Origin: Nitrospira defluvii
GTDB lineage: Bacteria > Nitrospirota > Nitrospiria > Nitrospirales > Nitrospiraceae
Direction of reading: 5' to 3'
Length of the DNA: 64,000 nucleotides
NCBI GenBank assembly: GCA_011525625.1
Contig: WYAX01000008.1
Location: 1 to 64,000, forward strand
Position numbers and translations under genes: made by a program. Positions within the stretch are counted from its first letter, which is position 1. Every line of letters starts with the position of its first letter. Below are positions 17,665-27,460 of this stretch, piece by piece. The notes under the pieces were generated by a model. It was not told the DNA's origin. It saw only the letters and a program-made list of their open reading frames with translations, and did no database searches.

Positions 17665-18915
17665 CTAGCGGGGGCCGTTCTCGCCAAGACTCACGAATTG
17701 CTTGCGGTAGCCTACCACCTTGGCGAGGTAGTCGCGGGTTTCCTGATAGGGGAGCGATGAGCGGAGCCGATCGTAGAGGGCGGATGGCTGCAGCCTGTTG
17801 ATCTGGTCCACTGCAGCACGCTGATCTTTAGAGAAGGTCTTGAACACGTTGCCGGCGCCGGTGTTATAGGCGGAAATAACGCAGTACTCCCGCGAGACAA
17901 GATCGGCGACGTCGTCCAGCTGCGTGTACGTCAGTACGTTGAGATAGGCGGTTCCCAGCTCGATGTTGTTGTCGGGGTCGAACAGGTAGTCGCGCGTGGG
18001 CGCCTTGTCTTCCCCCTTCGCTTTGCGATAAGCATCCCGCCCGCCGCTTGTCGGCACGAGTTGCATCAACCCATAGGCCGGAGCGGAACTGACGGCAAAG
18101 GGGTTGAAGTTGCTTTCCGTCCGGATAATCGCAAAGACAAGGCTCGGACTGATCTGATATCGCTCGGCAAACTGGCCGACCACGGCACGGTATTTTTCCG
18201 CCTGCTTGTGGGAGAAATTGCTGACCATGGGAATCGTCACGACCTGCGCGGTTTTCTCCCCGTTGTCCTGGTCGACTTTCCGCGTTGTCGCGCTCTCGGC
18301 GACAAGCGACGCCGCAAATTGCTCGGCGTCGGTCGGGGTGCGTATCGGTTTTCCTGCCTGATCCACGACCAGGCCAAGCAGGTAGGGCTCCTTGTCGCTG
18401 GTCAGCGTGACTTCCTTGTCTGAAAAGAGGTCGACGCTCCGCGGGTCATTCGGAGTCAGGAGGGTGGTGACCACGGCATTTTTTAGACTGGTCCGCGGGT
18501 CTCGCTCGTCGAGGGTTTCGATGAGAATCTTCCCCGCATCGAAATCGACGATCGCCCGGCTCCGATAATTCTGCGTATACTTCACATACTTTTTCTGCTC
18601 GGGCAGTTTGACCTCTTTGGTGCCCCACTTTTTACCGACCTCCCCGGTCAGCGCGGCCATCAGCGCTTGGAAGTCCCGCTGAACGGCCCGGAGGTCTCTC
18701 AGCAATGCTTGAGGGTCGCGGCCGTACTGCTCGACCCGTTGCCGTGCGATGTCGGCCGGATCCTTGCCTTGGACAATGCCCAGCACGGTCCGGCCGGTTG
18801 AGCTGCCGACGGCCCGCTCTGCGGCCCCGAGCATCTTATCGGTGGTTTCGCAGCCGGCGGAGAGGATTGAAACGGCTAAGCTGAATAGGAGTAATGGCCA
18901 TCGTCGAGCAGGCAT
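17665..18915 (-). CDS. MltC-like membrane-bound lytic murein transglycosylase
   Basis: A 416-aa lipoprotein: after the ATG at 18915 a signal peptide ends in the lipobox LSAGC. An N-terminal MltC-type domain (~residues 30-200; FDAGKILIETLDERDP) is followed by an SLT domain (~225-400) with the catalytic glutamate in RTESNFNPFAVSSAPAYGLMQLVP and the later AYNTGAG motif. It cleaves peptidoglycan glycan strands, forming 1,6-anhydro-MurNAc ends, at the inner face of the outer membrane. A longer frame to 18984 would add 23 residues that spoil the signal peptide. It lies downstream of the large membrane protein's divergent neighbour and is transcribed away from mlaC. Confidence 0.88.
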   Translation of the reverse strand: MPARRWPLLLFSLAVSILSAGCETTDKMLGAAERAVGSSTGRTVLGIVQGKDPADIARQRVEQYGRDPQALLRDLRAVQRDFQALMAALTGEVGKKWGTKEVKLPEQKKYVKYTQNYRSRAIVDFDAGKILIETLDERDPRTSLKNAVVTTLLTPNDPRSVDLFSDKEVTLTSDKEPYLLGLVVDQAGKPIRTPTDAEQFAASLVAESATTRKVDQDNGEKTAQVVTIPMVSNFSHKQAEKYRAVVGQFAERYQISPSLVFAIIRTESNFNPFAVSSAPAYGLMQLVPTSGGRDAYRKAKGEDKAPTRDYLFDPDNNIELGTAYLNVLTYTQLDDVADLVSREYCVISAYNTGAGNVFKTFSKDQRAAVDQINRLQPSALYDRLRSSLPYQETRDYLAKVVGYRKQFVSLGENGPR

Positions 18916-19113
18916 GGCGGGAGTATACCGAAGCTTGGTCGGCGAGGAAAAGACATTTTCACAATGTGCGAAGGCATACGCCACAAGCGGGGGGGGCTGG
19001 CTGGGAGAAGGCAGGTAGCTCTACGTGCTTGACGGAAGATTTTTGCGGTCGGTAGGATACCCTGGCGAGAAAGCCCGACAGGCAACGGCGGTGACACGGG
19101 GGGAGGCGGAGCC

Positions 19114-19734
19114 GTGAATGGTTGGTGGAAAGTGAGAGTCGACGCAGCGGTGTGGTGCGTAGGGCTCTTGTGTCTGGCTACCCTGTTGTCTGTGCCGAGA
19201 CCGGGACGGGCAGCGCAGACGGCCACCGATACCGTGCAAGAGACGGTCAACGACGTCCTGTATCTTCTGGCCGAGTTGAAAGAGAACAGCCGGGCAGGGC
19301 AACGTCAGTGGGAAATCGAACAGGTTGTCCGGCGCGCGTTCAACTATCGAGATATGGCCGAACGTGCGTTGGGTGAAGCAGGGGCGGGAGCGACCGCCGC
19401 CGACCGTCGGCAGTTCGTTCGCCTCTTTGTGCAGGTGTTGCGCGACGATCTGACCGATCGGTTGCGTGACTACTCTGTCTCGCAAGTCGTGTACCTTGCC
19501 GAGCGGGAAGAGGCCGAAGGGGTGCAGGTGGTGGTCGCTCCTGCAGGGCTGGCGATCGATGCCAGAATGGCCTTTCATATGGTCGTGAGAAACGGAGGGT
19601 GGCTGGTCGACGACGTCAGCATCGATGGTACCAGCATCGTGGCGAGTTATCGCACACAGTTTACCCGCATTCTCCGCGAAGGTTCCTTTTCGGATCTGAT
19701 GGAATACCTGAAGCTGAAGGCGCCGGTCGCCTAG
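19114..19734 (+). CDS. MlaC/Ttg2D-family periplasmic phospholipid-binding protein
   Basis: A 206-aa protein with a signal peptide (LLCLATLLSVPRPGRAAQ). The mature part follows the MlaC pattern: a helical N-terminus, FNYRDMAERALG, RRQFVRLFVQVLRDDL, then beta strands and the segment GGWLVDDVSIDGTSIVASYRTQFTRIL near the C-terminus. MlaC shuttles phospholipids between the outer membrane and the MlaFED complex. The GTG at 19114 has GGGGAGG upstream. The mlaE, mlaF and mlaD genes are about 13 kb away (32789-35330), so the carrier is detached from the transporter operon. Confidence 0.88.
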   Translation: MNGWWKVRVDAAVWCVGLLCLATLLSVPRPGRAAQTATDTVQETVNDVLYLLAELKENSRAGQRQWEIEQVVRRAFNYRDMAERALGEAGAGATAADRRQFVRLFVQVLRDDLTDRLRDYSVSQVVYLAEREEAEGVQVVVAPAGLAIDARMAFHMVVRNGGWLVDDVSIDGTSIVASYRTQFTRILREGSFSDLMEYLKLKAPVA

Positions 19735-19810
19735 CTGCCCGGTATAGCCTTCGATGCCCATCCACGAGGTGCTACTGTCCCTCCGTGCGTTGTTCCTCAC
19801 GCGCAGCCCC

Positions 19811-20512
19811 CTACCCGTTGTCATTCAGTTGCAGGAGCCCATGCTGCTGTGCCCGCAGGAGAAGCTGTTGCCGACTGTTCACATCAAACTTGCTGAATAT
19901 GTGGCTGAGGTGATGGCGAACAGTGGTGGGGCAAATGAAGAGTCGGCGGGCAATATCTTTATTGGTCAGACCCTCACCAAGTAGTGCCAGCACGTCAGAC
20001 TCACGTTTGGTCAGGACCTCGGCCGCGCTCGACAGGACTGCGCCGCCGTCTGAGAGTCGGGCCGGCCGGGCTCGCTGTAGGGGGGCGTCACGTTGAACGA
20101 GGACAGCTTCGCCCTCCGTCGAATGAAGTCGCAGGACTGCATGGATGGCCGCGCACAGGGCTGTCAGTGGCTGATTCGTCAGTACGACACGGTCGACCGT
20201 CGGTGATCGGTCGGTCACCATGCAGTCCTTGTTCCTTGCACTGGAGAGCAGGATGATCCGGATGGTCGGAAGAATGGCACGCACGGTGCGAACACAGTCT
20301 CCGGTCTCAAAGGTCGTGTCCGGTTCGATGAGCAAGATCTGTGGTCTGGCTCGCGTGACGAGGGCCTCTGCTTCCTCTCCATTGACAGCGTGACCAATGA
20401 GCCGGATCTCCCGGTGTTGGGCAAGAAAGGACTGCAAACCGAGACGCGTCAGCTGATTCCTGCTCACGAGCGCAACGGTTGGGCCTGCCGGGCGTACGGG
20501 CGGTTCGGGCAT
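19811..20512 (-). CDS. LuxR-family regulator with atypical receiver domain
   Basis: A 233-aa protein. Residues ~170-225 are a clear LuxR helix-turn-helix (LTKRESDVLALLGEGLTNKDIARRLFI, then VRHHLSHIFSKFDV). Residues ~12-130 have the fold pattern of a receiver domain, but the acidic pocket is LVSRNQ instead of VDD, the phospho-acceptor position reads LLIEPD (Glu-Pro instead of Asp) and the conserved lysine is replaced (VVLTNQ). Phosphorylation is therefore unlikely; it may be permanently active or respond to another signal. The ATG at 20512 has AAGGAG at good spacing. It lies directly downstream of the zinc-ribbon protein on the same strand. Confidence 0.85.
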   Translation of the reverse strand: MPEPPVRPAGPTVALVSRNQLTRLGLQSFLAQHREIRLIGHAVNGEEAEALVTRARPQILLIEPDTTFETGDCVRTVRAILPTIRIILLSSARNKDCMVTDRSPTVDRVVLTNQPLTALCAAIHAVLRLHSTEGEAVLVQRDAPLQRARPARLSDGGAVLSSAAEVLTKRESDVLALLGEGLTNKDIARRLFICPTTVRHHLSHIFSKFDVNSRQQLLLRAQQHGLLQLNDNG

Positions 20513-20535
20513 CGGCGGTTCTCCTTGGTGATCGA

Positions 20536-20943
20536 CTACACCGGTGACACTCCCGAGTGGTGGTTCGCCTGCTGTTGGCAATATGTATAACAGCTGGAGA
20601 GGACCAGGTCGCCGGAGAAGCGTACGGTGCCGCAGGCTTGTCCAGTGAGCAGGGCCCAATCGGCAACATGCCGAGCCAGTTGAGCCGGATGAATTCCCTG
20701 AACGCGGAAGAGGTTGATGGCTACCGTCGAGAGAATGACCTTGAGGTGCGACAGGGACGGTCCATAGCTGAAGACATATTCATGCTGCCCGGTGAACAGC
20801 AGTTGCACTCCGTCCCGTGCCTTCATGCCGCGATGTCCGCAACGAGGACAAAAGAGGCATTCGAGACCGCTGACCGCAGCGTACCCGGCACGAGAGTCCG
20901 GTTGCATCGCTTCCTTGCAGTCCGTCGTTGGGCAGCGCATCAT
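20536..20943 (-). CDS. Hypothetical protein with cysteine motifs (possible zinc ribbon)
   Basis: A 135-aa protein starting at tandem ATGs (20943/20940), preceded by GGGAGA. The N-terminal half contains CPTTDC and CLFCPRCGH, spaced to bind a metal in a zinc-ribbon-like fold. The C-terminal half has a hydrophobic stretch (LKVILSTVAINLFRV) and two further cysteine groups. I do not recognise the family. It ends 23 bases before the LuxR regulator begins and is probably in the same operon, suggesting a regulatory role. Confidence 0.6.
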   Translation of the reverse strand: MMRCPTTDCKEAMQPDSRAGYAAVSGLECLFCPRCGHRGMKARDGVQLLFTGQHEYVFSYGPSLSHLKVILSTVAINLFRVQGIHPAQLARHVADWALLTGQACGTVRFSGDLVLSSCYTYCQQQANHHSGVSPV

Positions 20944-21088
20944 CCTGTCTCCCTCATGCAGATCGCTAGAATATTCGACTCTCATCTCTGCTCTGCCGTT
21001 CCCGTCTCACTTTTCATCTGCACATCTTCGGCAAGGTGTTGCGATACCTCGCCCCTTATCGACCCGTGACAGGGGGAAGAAAATCGAG

Positions 21089-21517
21089 TTACTGTACGCG
21101 CATGCAGGGAATCCCGAGTTGTGCACGAAGGACGTCCTCGACACAGTGCTGTTGCAAGGCCGGAGGTGGAGGGGACGAGGGGAGGTCTGATGACTGCAAG
21201 CTAGCTGTCCTGTGTGCATTTCGTGATCGATTCAACGTGAGAACCGGGGCCTGGGGGCAGAACCTGCTGATGATCCGAAGTGAGTCGATGCCGGCGGAAG
21301 GCGGATGCCCGTCGGAAGAATCCTGGTTCAGGAGAATGATCGCAGGTTGAATTTCGCCGAGTTGAGCCAGTGTCGATTCGAGATCTCGAACCAGAACCGC
21401 CTGGTATCCGCTCGTCGCAAGGTAATCGGCCAGTCTGAGTCCGAGCTGCAACTCAGGATCGACGATCATGACCCGGACCCGTCCGGCCGGTTTGGTGTAG
21501 GTGCTGGTTGCGCTCAT
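21089..21517 (-). CDS. Degenerate response-regulator receiver protein
   Basis: A 142-aa stand-alone receiver-like protein. The first strand (VRVMIVDPE) keeps one of the two pocket acids, but the phospho-acceptor position is asparagine (IILLNQD) and the C-terminal part lacks the usual strand 5 lysine region, ending in a Pro/Ser-rich tail. It is likely not phosphorylated. The ATG at 21517 overlaps the stop of the upstream wHTH-like gene (ATGA), with GGAGG before it, so the two are translationally coupled and probably work together. Confidence 0.65.
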   Translation of the reverse strand: MSATSTYTKPAGRVRVMIVDPELQLGLRLADYLATSGYQAVLVRDLESTLAQLGEIQPAIILLNQDSSDGHPPSAGIDSLRIISRFCPQAPVLTLNRSRNAHRTASLQSSDLPSSPPPPALQQHCVEDVLRAQLGIPCMRVQ

Positions 21518-21870
21518 CACCCTGCCTCCTTCATGCCCCTAGGTATGTGACACGTGATCAGGCCGGTCGCCTCCGTTGTCCCGGCTGGGCTCAGAGGGCG
21601 GTTCGCGTCTCTCTGAGGTACGGCGAGCGATACGAGGTATTGGGATCGAGCCTGCGGCCGGAGACACAACGTTCCTTCTCGCGACAGCATATCGACGGCC
21701 ATGAATAGTTGGTTCCAGGAGCAATGGGGAAGGGTGGAGGTTAGAGTTTCAAACGTGCAAGGTCCGCGATGCTTCAGCTCGTGAAGAATACGCGCCTCGA
21801 CGGTGGGCGAGGCGTCGGCCCCGTTTCTCGCCGACTGCGCCGTGCTCCGTGTATCCTCGATCAGCCTCAT
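21517..21870 (-). CDS. Small winged-helix-like protein coupled to the pseudo-receiver
   Basis: A 117-aa protein starting at ATG 21870 with GGGGAGA upstream. Residues ~25-80 (ARILHELKHRGPCTFETL, then WNQLFMAVDMLSREGTL and a strand pair) have the helix-turn-helix-wing pattern of small DNA-binding proteins. No ligand domain is visible. Its stop codon overlaps the start of the degenerate receiver gene by four bases. It may be a DNA-binding partner of that protein; the family is not one I can name. Confidence 0.6.
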   Translation of the reverse strand: MRLIEDTRSTAQSARNGADASPTVEARILHELKHRGPCTFETLTSTLPHCSWNQLFMAVDMLSREGTLCLRPQARSQYLVSLAVPQRDANRPLSPAGTTEATGLITCHIPRGMKEAG

Positions 21871-22028
21871 CCGGGTTCTCCCCCACCGCCAGCTGCCATG
21901 GTGGTATTTCTACCCGAGATAGACCCGCACCAGCATCGCTCTTTGCGGAAATTCCGCGTCGCCGGTTGTGCGATCCGGGCTGTCGACGTTTATGCTACGA
22001 GCGATGACGGTGTCGGAGGGAGCGCGGT

Positions 22029-22673
22029 TCAGGAGACGAGCCGGTTCACGAGACGATTCTCGAGCGCATAATGGGTCAGTTCGGTATTGTTGCGGAGCTG
22101 CATTTTTTCGAGGATTCGTGCTCGATAGGTGTTGATGGTGCTGACGCCGACGCACAGGTCGTCAGCGATTTCTTTCAAGCTTTTTCCGACGGCGATCAAG
22201 CACATGACTTGATATTCACGGTCGGACAATTGCTCATGCAGCGGTTTTTCGCAATGGTCGTCCAAATTTGATGCCAAGAGTTCCGCGACTGCGGCGCTGA
22301 CGAATTTGCCGCCGCCTAGAATCTTCCGCAAGGCACGTACGAGCTCGTTCGGGGCACTGTCTTTGTTCAGGTAGCCGGCGGCTCCCGCCTTCAACATGCG
22401 TCGCGCGAGCTGATCCTCAGGATAGGCGCTGAGCACGAGGACCGGGAGCTTGGGAGAGGCTTGCTTGAGATCCTTGAGCGCATCGAGTCCGCTTTTCCCC
22501 GGCATCCCCACATCGAGGACGACGACATCCCAATTGTGCGTGCGCATCTGCTCCATCATCTCCTGTGCACTGGCCGCTTCGCCGACGACCGCCTCCTGAA
22601 ATTGCTCGCTGAGGATCTGCCGGACGCCCTGCCGCACGACTGCGTGATCGTCTACGACGAGAATGTGTGTCAC
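22029..22673 (-). CDS. NarL/FixJ-type response regulator
   Basis: A 214-aa two-component regulator. The receiver domain (1-120) has the full acidic pocket (VVDDH), the phospho-acceptor Asp in VVLDVGMPG and the conserved lysine in YLNKDS. The C-terminal LuxR helix-turn-helix (~150-205; LSDREYQVMCLIAVGKSLKEIA) binds DNA. It lies 69 bases downstream of a HisKA_3-type hybrid histidine kinase, the kinase class that normally pairs with NarL-type regulators, so the two probably form one system. The ATG at 22673 has AAGGAG upstream. Confidence 0.92.
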   Translation of the reverse strand: MTHILVVDDHAVVRQGVRQILSEQFQEAVVGEAASAQEMMEQMRTHNWDVVVLDVGMPGKSGLDALKDLKQASPKLPVLVLSAYPEDQLARRMLKAGAAGYLNKDSAPNELVRALRKILGGGKFVSAAVAELLASNLDDHCEKPLHEQLSDREYQVMCLIAVGKSLKEIADDLCVGVSTINTYRARILEKMQLRNNTELTHYALENRLVNRLVS

Positions 22674-22742
22674 GATGAGCTCCTTTCTTTCCGCTTCATC
22701 GATGCTCGGAGGAACTGGTCTGCTCTTGTGTTGCCGCAGGGA

Positions 22743-24986
22743 TCATGCCGATTGCGATGGGCGAAGGGGAATCCGGACCTTCACCGTCGTGCCGCCGCGC
22801 GGAATTCCCGTCAGTATGGTCTCACCGCCAAGAAGCAGGGCCCGTTCCCGCATCCCGACCAACCCGAGCGAGTGTGGATTGGAGAGTTCGGACTCGGTCA
22901 CTCCCCGACCGTTGTCGTGAACCTCCAACACCAGGTGGCCGGCCTGTTCCTGAAGGGTGATGGCGACGGCCGTCGCCTGGGAATGTCGGGCCACGTTGGT
23001 CAGAATTTCCTGAAAGATTCTGAACATCGCATTGGAGCCGGCATGGGACAACGCCACGGCTCTTAGGTAGATATCCAGCGTGCATTGAATACCCGTCCGC
23101 GTCTGGAACTCATGAGTCTGCCATTCGATGGCGGGGATAAGCCCGAGTTGATCCAACACGACGGGGCGCAATTCGGTGGCAATGCGTTGCACCGATTGGA
23201 TGGCGGCGTCCACGAGCATGGCAATCGAGTGCAGTTTCTGGCGATGTGTCGACCCGGCTGCTTGCAGGTGGTCGCTCAGTGATGCCAGCTCGAGCTTCAT
23301 GCCGGTCAGTTCCTGTCCGAGTTCGTCATGGATCTCACGGGCGATCCGGATGCGTTCTTCTTCGCGTACGAGTTCGAGACGGGCGGAGAGATTTCGCAGC
23401 TGGTCATGCGAGAGGGTCAATTGTTGTTCTGCCCGTTTGCGCTCGGTAATATCGAGGAACACCACGACGGCCCCGGTAATCTGTTCCTGCTCAATGACGG
23501 GAAAGGAAGAGTACTCCACCGGAAATGCGGTCCCGTCTTTCCGCCAGTAGACTTCGTGGTCGATCTTGCACCCGGTACCGCTGTTGAGCGTGTCGTGGAT
23601 GTAGCAGCGTTCACGTGGATACGCGGCCCCATCCGGATAGCGGGAATGGATGCATGTATGCATGTCCTTCCCGAGGAGTTCATCCGGCACATAGCCCAGC
23701 ATCCGCGCCGCCGCCGAGTTGATGAACGTACAGCGGCCGGCCTTGTCCATCCCGTAGATGCCTTCTCCTGTGGATTCCAGCAGGAGCAGGCGATCTTTGG
23801 CGAGTCGTTGTCGTGTTTCCTCCGCGCGCTTCCGGTCAGTGATATCGGTGGCGATTCCGCACAGCGCGTAGCACTGGCCCTGGGCATTGCGCAGGGGAAA
23901 CTTGACGACAATGCTGGTATGGAGCCCGTCGGCATGAAGCGCCGACTCCTCGAACCACATCGGGGTGTCGGCCTCAAGGACTTGGCGATCATTCGCTCGG
24001 TACGCCTGAGCTTGGTTGGGAGGGAAGACCTGCTCATCCGTTTTCCCGACCAGATCGTGGTGCGACAACCGGGCGACGGTTGCAAATTGGCGGTTCGCCT
24101 GCAGGTAGCGTCCCTCGAGATTCTTGATGAAGATCAGCGCGGGGCTGTTGTCCATGATCGCACGAAAGCGTTCCTCGCTGTCCCGCAATGCTTCATCGGT
24201 GCGTTTGCCGGCGGTGATGTCGCGAAAGACCACGACTCCGCCCCTCGCCTGTCCGGTCTCGTCGCGTAGCGGCTGGGCGGACACGTCGAGCCAGAGCCCA
24301 TCGGCCTCAGCCGACGGTCGGAAGAAGATCAGGGCATGGCTGACAGATTCGCCGCGGATCGCCTTAGCCAGCGGGACGTCCTCCGGCGGGTAGGGCGTGA
24401 CTTTGTCCGGAAGGAAGATGGCAAAGTGCTCGGACCACTGGCCGATTTTCCTGCCGGCCGGCCTGCTCCCAAGAATGCGTTCGGCGGTGGGATTCCAGAT
24501 TCGAAAGGCTCCCGTTTCATCCGCCATCACCACTCCGTCGTCCATGCTGTTCAGGACGGATTGGAGAAACCGCGTTTGTTCGTGAAGGGTTTCTTCCAGC
24601 CGCTTGCGGCCGACGGCGTATTTCAGTGTGCGAGCCAGCAGGGAGGCGGTCGTCTGGCCCTTGACGAGATAGTCTTGGGCTCCCGCCTGAATGAGTCGGA
24701 GACCTAATTCTTCGTCCTCCGTTCCGGTCATGACCACAATGGGAACCCCATGCGCTGCCGCATGTGCTTTGAGCAGTGTCTCGATGCCGTGACTGTCGGG
24801 CAGAGAAAGGTCCAGGAGTAGGACATCGATGGCGCACTCATCCAGATGCCGAATGCCGGCAGCCAGACGATCGACCTGGGTGAGAACAAATGCTCCGGCT
24901 CGGATGTTCCCCAGCCATTCACGCAACAGGCGAACGTCGCCCGGATTGTCCTCGATCAACAGCACATGCATCGGACCACTGCTCAT
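22743..24986 (-). CDS. Hybrid histidine kinase with N-terminal receiver and three PAS domains
   Basis: A 747-aa soluble kinase (no membrane helix). In order: receiver domain (~6-125, LLIEDNPGD and [11 protein letters not shown]), three PAS domains (~145-260, ~270-390, ~395-520, with recognisable cores such as [14 protein letters not shown] and [12 protein letters not shown]), a HisKA_3 dimerisation domain with phospho-His in [13 protein letters not shown] (~545-610) and an HATPase domain (N box, then DNGRG and [14 protein letters not shown]). The third PAS contains a Cys-rich insert ([15 protein letters not shown]), a possible cofactor or redox site. The ATG at 24986 overlaps the stop of the upstream Rcp-type regulator gene. 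The NarL regulator downstream is the likely target. Confidence 0.9.
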   Translation of the reverse strand: MSSGPMHVLLIEDNPGDVRLLREWLGNIRAGAFVLTQVDRLAAGIRHLDECAIDVLLLDLSLPDSHGIETLLKAHAAAHGVPIVVMTGTEDEELGLRLIQAGAQDYLVKGQTTASLLARTLKYAVGRKRLEETLHEQTRFLQSVLNSMDDGVVMADETGAFRIWNPTAERILGSRPAGRKIGQWSEHFAIFLPDKVTPYPPEDVPLAKAIRGESVSHALIFFRPSAEADGLWLDVSAQPLRDETGQARGGVVVFRDITAGKRTDEALRDSEERFRAIMDNSPALIFIKNLEGRYLQANRQFATVARLSHHDLVGKTDEQVFPPNQAQAYRANDRQVLEADTPMWFEESALHADGLHTSIVVKFPLRNAQGQCYALCGIATDITDRKRAEETRQRLAKDRLLLLESTGEGIYGMDKAGRCTFINSAAARMLGYVPDELLGKDMHTCIHSRYPDGAAYPRERCYIHDTLNSGTGCKIDHEVYWRKDGTAFPVEYSSFPVIEQEQITGAVVVFLDITERKRAEQQLTLSHDQLRNLSARLELVREEERIRIAREIHDELGQELTGMKLELASLSDHLQAAGSTHRQKLHSIAMLVDAAIQSVQRIATELRPVVLDQLGLIPAIEWQTHEFQTRTGIQCTLDIYLRAVALSHAGSNAMFRIFQEILTNVARHSQATAVAITLQEQAGHLVLEVHDNGRGVTESELSNPHSLGLVGMRERALLLGGETILTGIPRGGTTVKVRIPLRPSQSA

Positions 24987-25444
24987 GTTCCTCCATGTTG
25001 CGAGGCCGGCAACACCACGATGCCCAGCCAGAAGTCTTCGATCGATCGCACGACCCGGACGAATTGATCCAGGTCCACCGGTTTTGAGATGTAGCAATTG
25101 GCGTGAAGGTTATAACTTTTTAGCACGTCCTGTTCGTCTTGTGAGGTCGTCAGTACGACGACCGGGATGTGCTTCAGGCTCTCGTCGGCTTTGATGGCGG
25201 CTAGGACTTCGCGACCGTCCATTCTGGGAAGGTTCAAGTCGAGAAGCATGAGGTGGGGGCGTGGCGCCGCTGAGTACGGCGCCTGGCGGCGGAGAAACGC
25301 GAGCGCCTCCACGCCGTCCTTGAGCACGGTCAGATGGTTGATGACTTTCGCATCCTTCAGCGCCTCAACGGTCAAACGGACATCCCCCGGGTTGTCCTCC
25401 ACCAGGAGAATTTCGATCGGTCTCACCAGATTGGGACTGGCCAT
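24983..25444 (-). CDS. Rcp-type single-domain response regulator
   Basis: A 153-aa stand-alone receiver. The pocket is [11 protein letters not shown], the phospho-acceptor is in [13 protein letters not shown], with VLTTS and the conserved lysine in YISKPVDL. The form with NPGDVRL and a long loop is typical of Rcp1-like regulators that serve phytochrome-type kinases. ATG 25444 has AAAGGAG upstream. It lies 31 bases after the end of the Cph1-like sensor kinase gene and its stop overlaps the hybrid kinase start, so it may link the two kinases. Confidence 0.92.
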   Translation of the reverse strand: MASPNLVRPIEILLVEDNPGDVRLTVEALKDAKVINHLTVLKDGVEALAFLRRQAPYSAAPRPHLMLLDLNLPRMDGREVLAAIKADESLKHIPVVVLTTSQDEQDVLKSYNLHANCYISKPVDLDQFVRVVRSIEDFWLGIVVLPASQHGGT

Positions 25445-25475
25445 AGGTAATACTCCTTTGCGTGCTGTCGCGACT

Positions 25476-27287
25476 TCACTCGGACCATGCGGTCTCACGT
25501 GTGTGGTGAACGGCTGATGGGGCCTGCGCAGGGTCAGGGATGCTGAACCAGAACGTGGCGCCTTTCCCGAGTTCCGACTCCACCCAGATGCGTCCGCCGT
25601 GGCGTTCGACGATCTTTTTGCAGATCGCCAGGCCGATTCCGGTGCCCGGATACTCCGCTCTGGTGTGAAGCCTTTGGAAAATGACGAAGATGCGGCCCGC
25701 ATATTGGGGGTCGATGCCGATGCCTTCATCTCGTACCGAAAAGCGCCACTCCTCCCCCTCCCGCCGGGCGGAGATGTGAATGTGCGGGGGGGCGTTCCCG
25801 TTGAATTTAATGGCATTGCTCAGCAGGTTCTGGAATACGTGTGCCAACTGCTGGGCGTCGCCCCGTACCGTCGGCAGCCGGTCGTGGGTGATCACGGCGT
25901 GGCTTTCTTTTACGGCGTTGACCATGTTGTCCAGGGCACAGTTCAGCACCGCCCCCATCGGGGCCGGTTCGAACTCCCGTGCCGTCGTGCTGAGACGAGA
26001 ATAGGCCAGGAGATCCTGAATCAGCTTTTGCATGCGGGTTGCCCCGTCTACGGCGTACCCGATGAATTCATCTGCATCGGCGTCGAGTTTGCCCCGGTAC
26101 CGCTTTGCGATGAGTTGGGTATAGCTACTGACCATGCGGAGCGGCTCTTGGAGATCGTGCGAGGCGACATAGGCAAATTGTTGGAGATCGGCATTGGATC
26201 GCCCCAGCTCCGTCACGGACTGTCTCAGGGTGTGCTGCGTCAGGAGCAACCTGTTGCGTTCCCGTCCGAGTTGCCACGAAACCCAGATACCGAATCCCGT
26301 CAACGGTAGGATTACCAGGAGGCCCACTCCGCCCACTGTCCAGAGGAGTCGGTCGATCGGCGCATAGACCTGGTCGTGGGTTTGGCGGAACAGCACGATC
26401 CAGTCGAGCCCGGCAAAATTGTGATACCCCCTGGTTGAGGCGTAGCCGGTGACGACGGAATCCCCACGACGGTGGTGCGTCTCCTCGACAAAGCCCGGTT
26501 GATCGCGGTGAGCTGCCGCTTTTCCCACTGAGGGGATGTCCAGTTTCACCGGGTCCTCGGCCGTGCTGTCCTTAAGGTGTTTTTCGCTGATCAGGAGGCC
26601 ATCTCGTGTGAGTAAGAGCCAGTCATAGGTTTCCTGGCCGTATCGCAGTCGGCCCTCCCGTTCGAAGATCGTCTTCAGATTCTCAATCGGGACGTACGAC
26701 GCCACGGCTCCACGAAACGTGCCTTCAGGTCCATAGAGTGGAGCCATGAATCCTACGGCGTTCTGCCGCGCCGGGCTTGCAGCCGGAGGGAGCGTACTCA
26801 CGAAAATGGTTCCCGTCCGACGTACGAACGCAAGCGCCTCGGGAGGGAGTGCGGTGGTGCCGGACGGGGCAAGCGAATCGGTCGCGGCGATGACATGGCC
26901 CTCGGCGTCGACCACGCCCAACCAGGAGTAGTACCAGTACAGCTGCTTATAGTGGAGAAGCCTGCGGTGCTGCTCATCCCGGGGGCCGTTCCGGAGGATG
27001 CCGTCGTTCGCAAACAATTGAATATCGCCGAATCGTTCGAAGAGGACACGATCGAGCGTATCCGCGACGGCAGCCGCGTTTCTTGCGAGCTCGTGTCCTC
27101 GCTCCGTGACCAGCATGGAGCGAAGGAACAATAAGGCATACAGCCCCAACGCGGTGGCGATGAGGAAACAGAGCAGAAGCAGCATCGGGAGGATGCTGCC
27201 GGTCCATCTGTTGCGGTGTGAGGGGAGGTCTGCCTGCGATGTCATGTGGTTCACGCGGTTGCTCATGGGCCTGTCCGGGCTGGTCAT
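25476..27287 (-). CDS. Membrane sensor histidine kinase
   Basis: About 603 aa from the ATG at 27287 (alternative ATGs at 27266 and 27245; none has a strong ribosome-binding site). One N-terminal transmembrane helix ([19 protein letters not shown]), a ~260-residue periplasmic sensor region of dCache type ([47 protein letters not shown]), a second helix ([18 protein letters not shown]), a HisKA domain with [12 protein letters not shown] and an HATPase domain ([24 protein letters not shown]). The HDLQEPLR signature is typical of Cph1-like kinases that pair with Rcp regulators, and such a regulator follows immediately. The ligand of the dCache region is unknown. Confidence 0.9.
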   Translation of the reverse strand: MTSPDRPMSNRVNHMTSQADLPSHRNRWTGSILPMLLLLCFLIATALGLYALLFLRSMLVTERGHELARNAAAVADTLDRVLFERFGDIQLFANDGILRNGPRDEQHRRLLHYKQLYWYYSWLGVVDAEGHVIAATDSLAPSGTTALPPEALAFVRRTGTIFVSTLPPAASPARQNAVGFMAPLYGPEGTFRGAVASYVPIENLKTIFEREGRLRYGQETYDWLLLTRDGLLISEKHLKDSTAEDPVKLDIPSVGKAAAHRDQPGFVEETHHRRGDSVVTGYASTRGYHNFAGLDWIVLFRQTHDQVYAPIDRLLWTVGGVGLLVILPLTGFGIWVSWQLGRERNRLLLTQHTLRQSVTELGRSNADLQQFAYVASHDLQEPLRMVSSYTQLIAKRYRGKLDADADEFIGYAVDGATRMQKLIQDLLAYSRLSTTAREFEPAPMGAVLNCALDNMVNAVKESHAVITHDRLPTVRGDAQQLAHVFQNLLSNAIKFNGNAPPHIHISARREGEEWRFSVRDEGIGIDPQYAGRIFVIFQRLHTRAEYPGTGIGLAICKKIVERHGGRIWVESELGKGATFWFSIPDPAQAPSAVHHTRETAWSE

Positions 27288-27460
27288 CTGCGGGTAACAC
27301 CTTAGATATAGTAGCCGGTTCCCGTTCTCAGATCCAATCGGAAGCCTTCGGCCCGGTCCATTCAACGAACGGTCTCGTCCTCGCAGCCGGCGCGTGGCTG
27401 AAGAGTTGACTCGTCTGGTCTGGCCCGAGTACGTTCCTGGCACTGAGAGGTTCGATAGAG

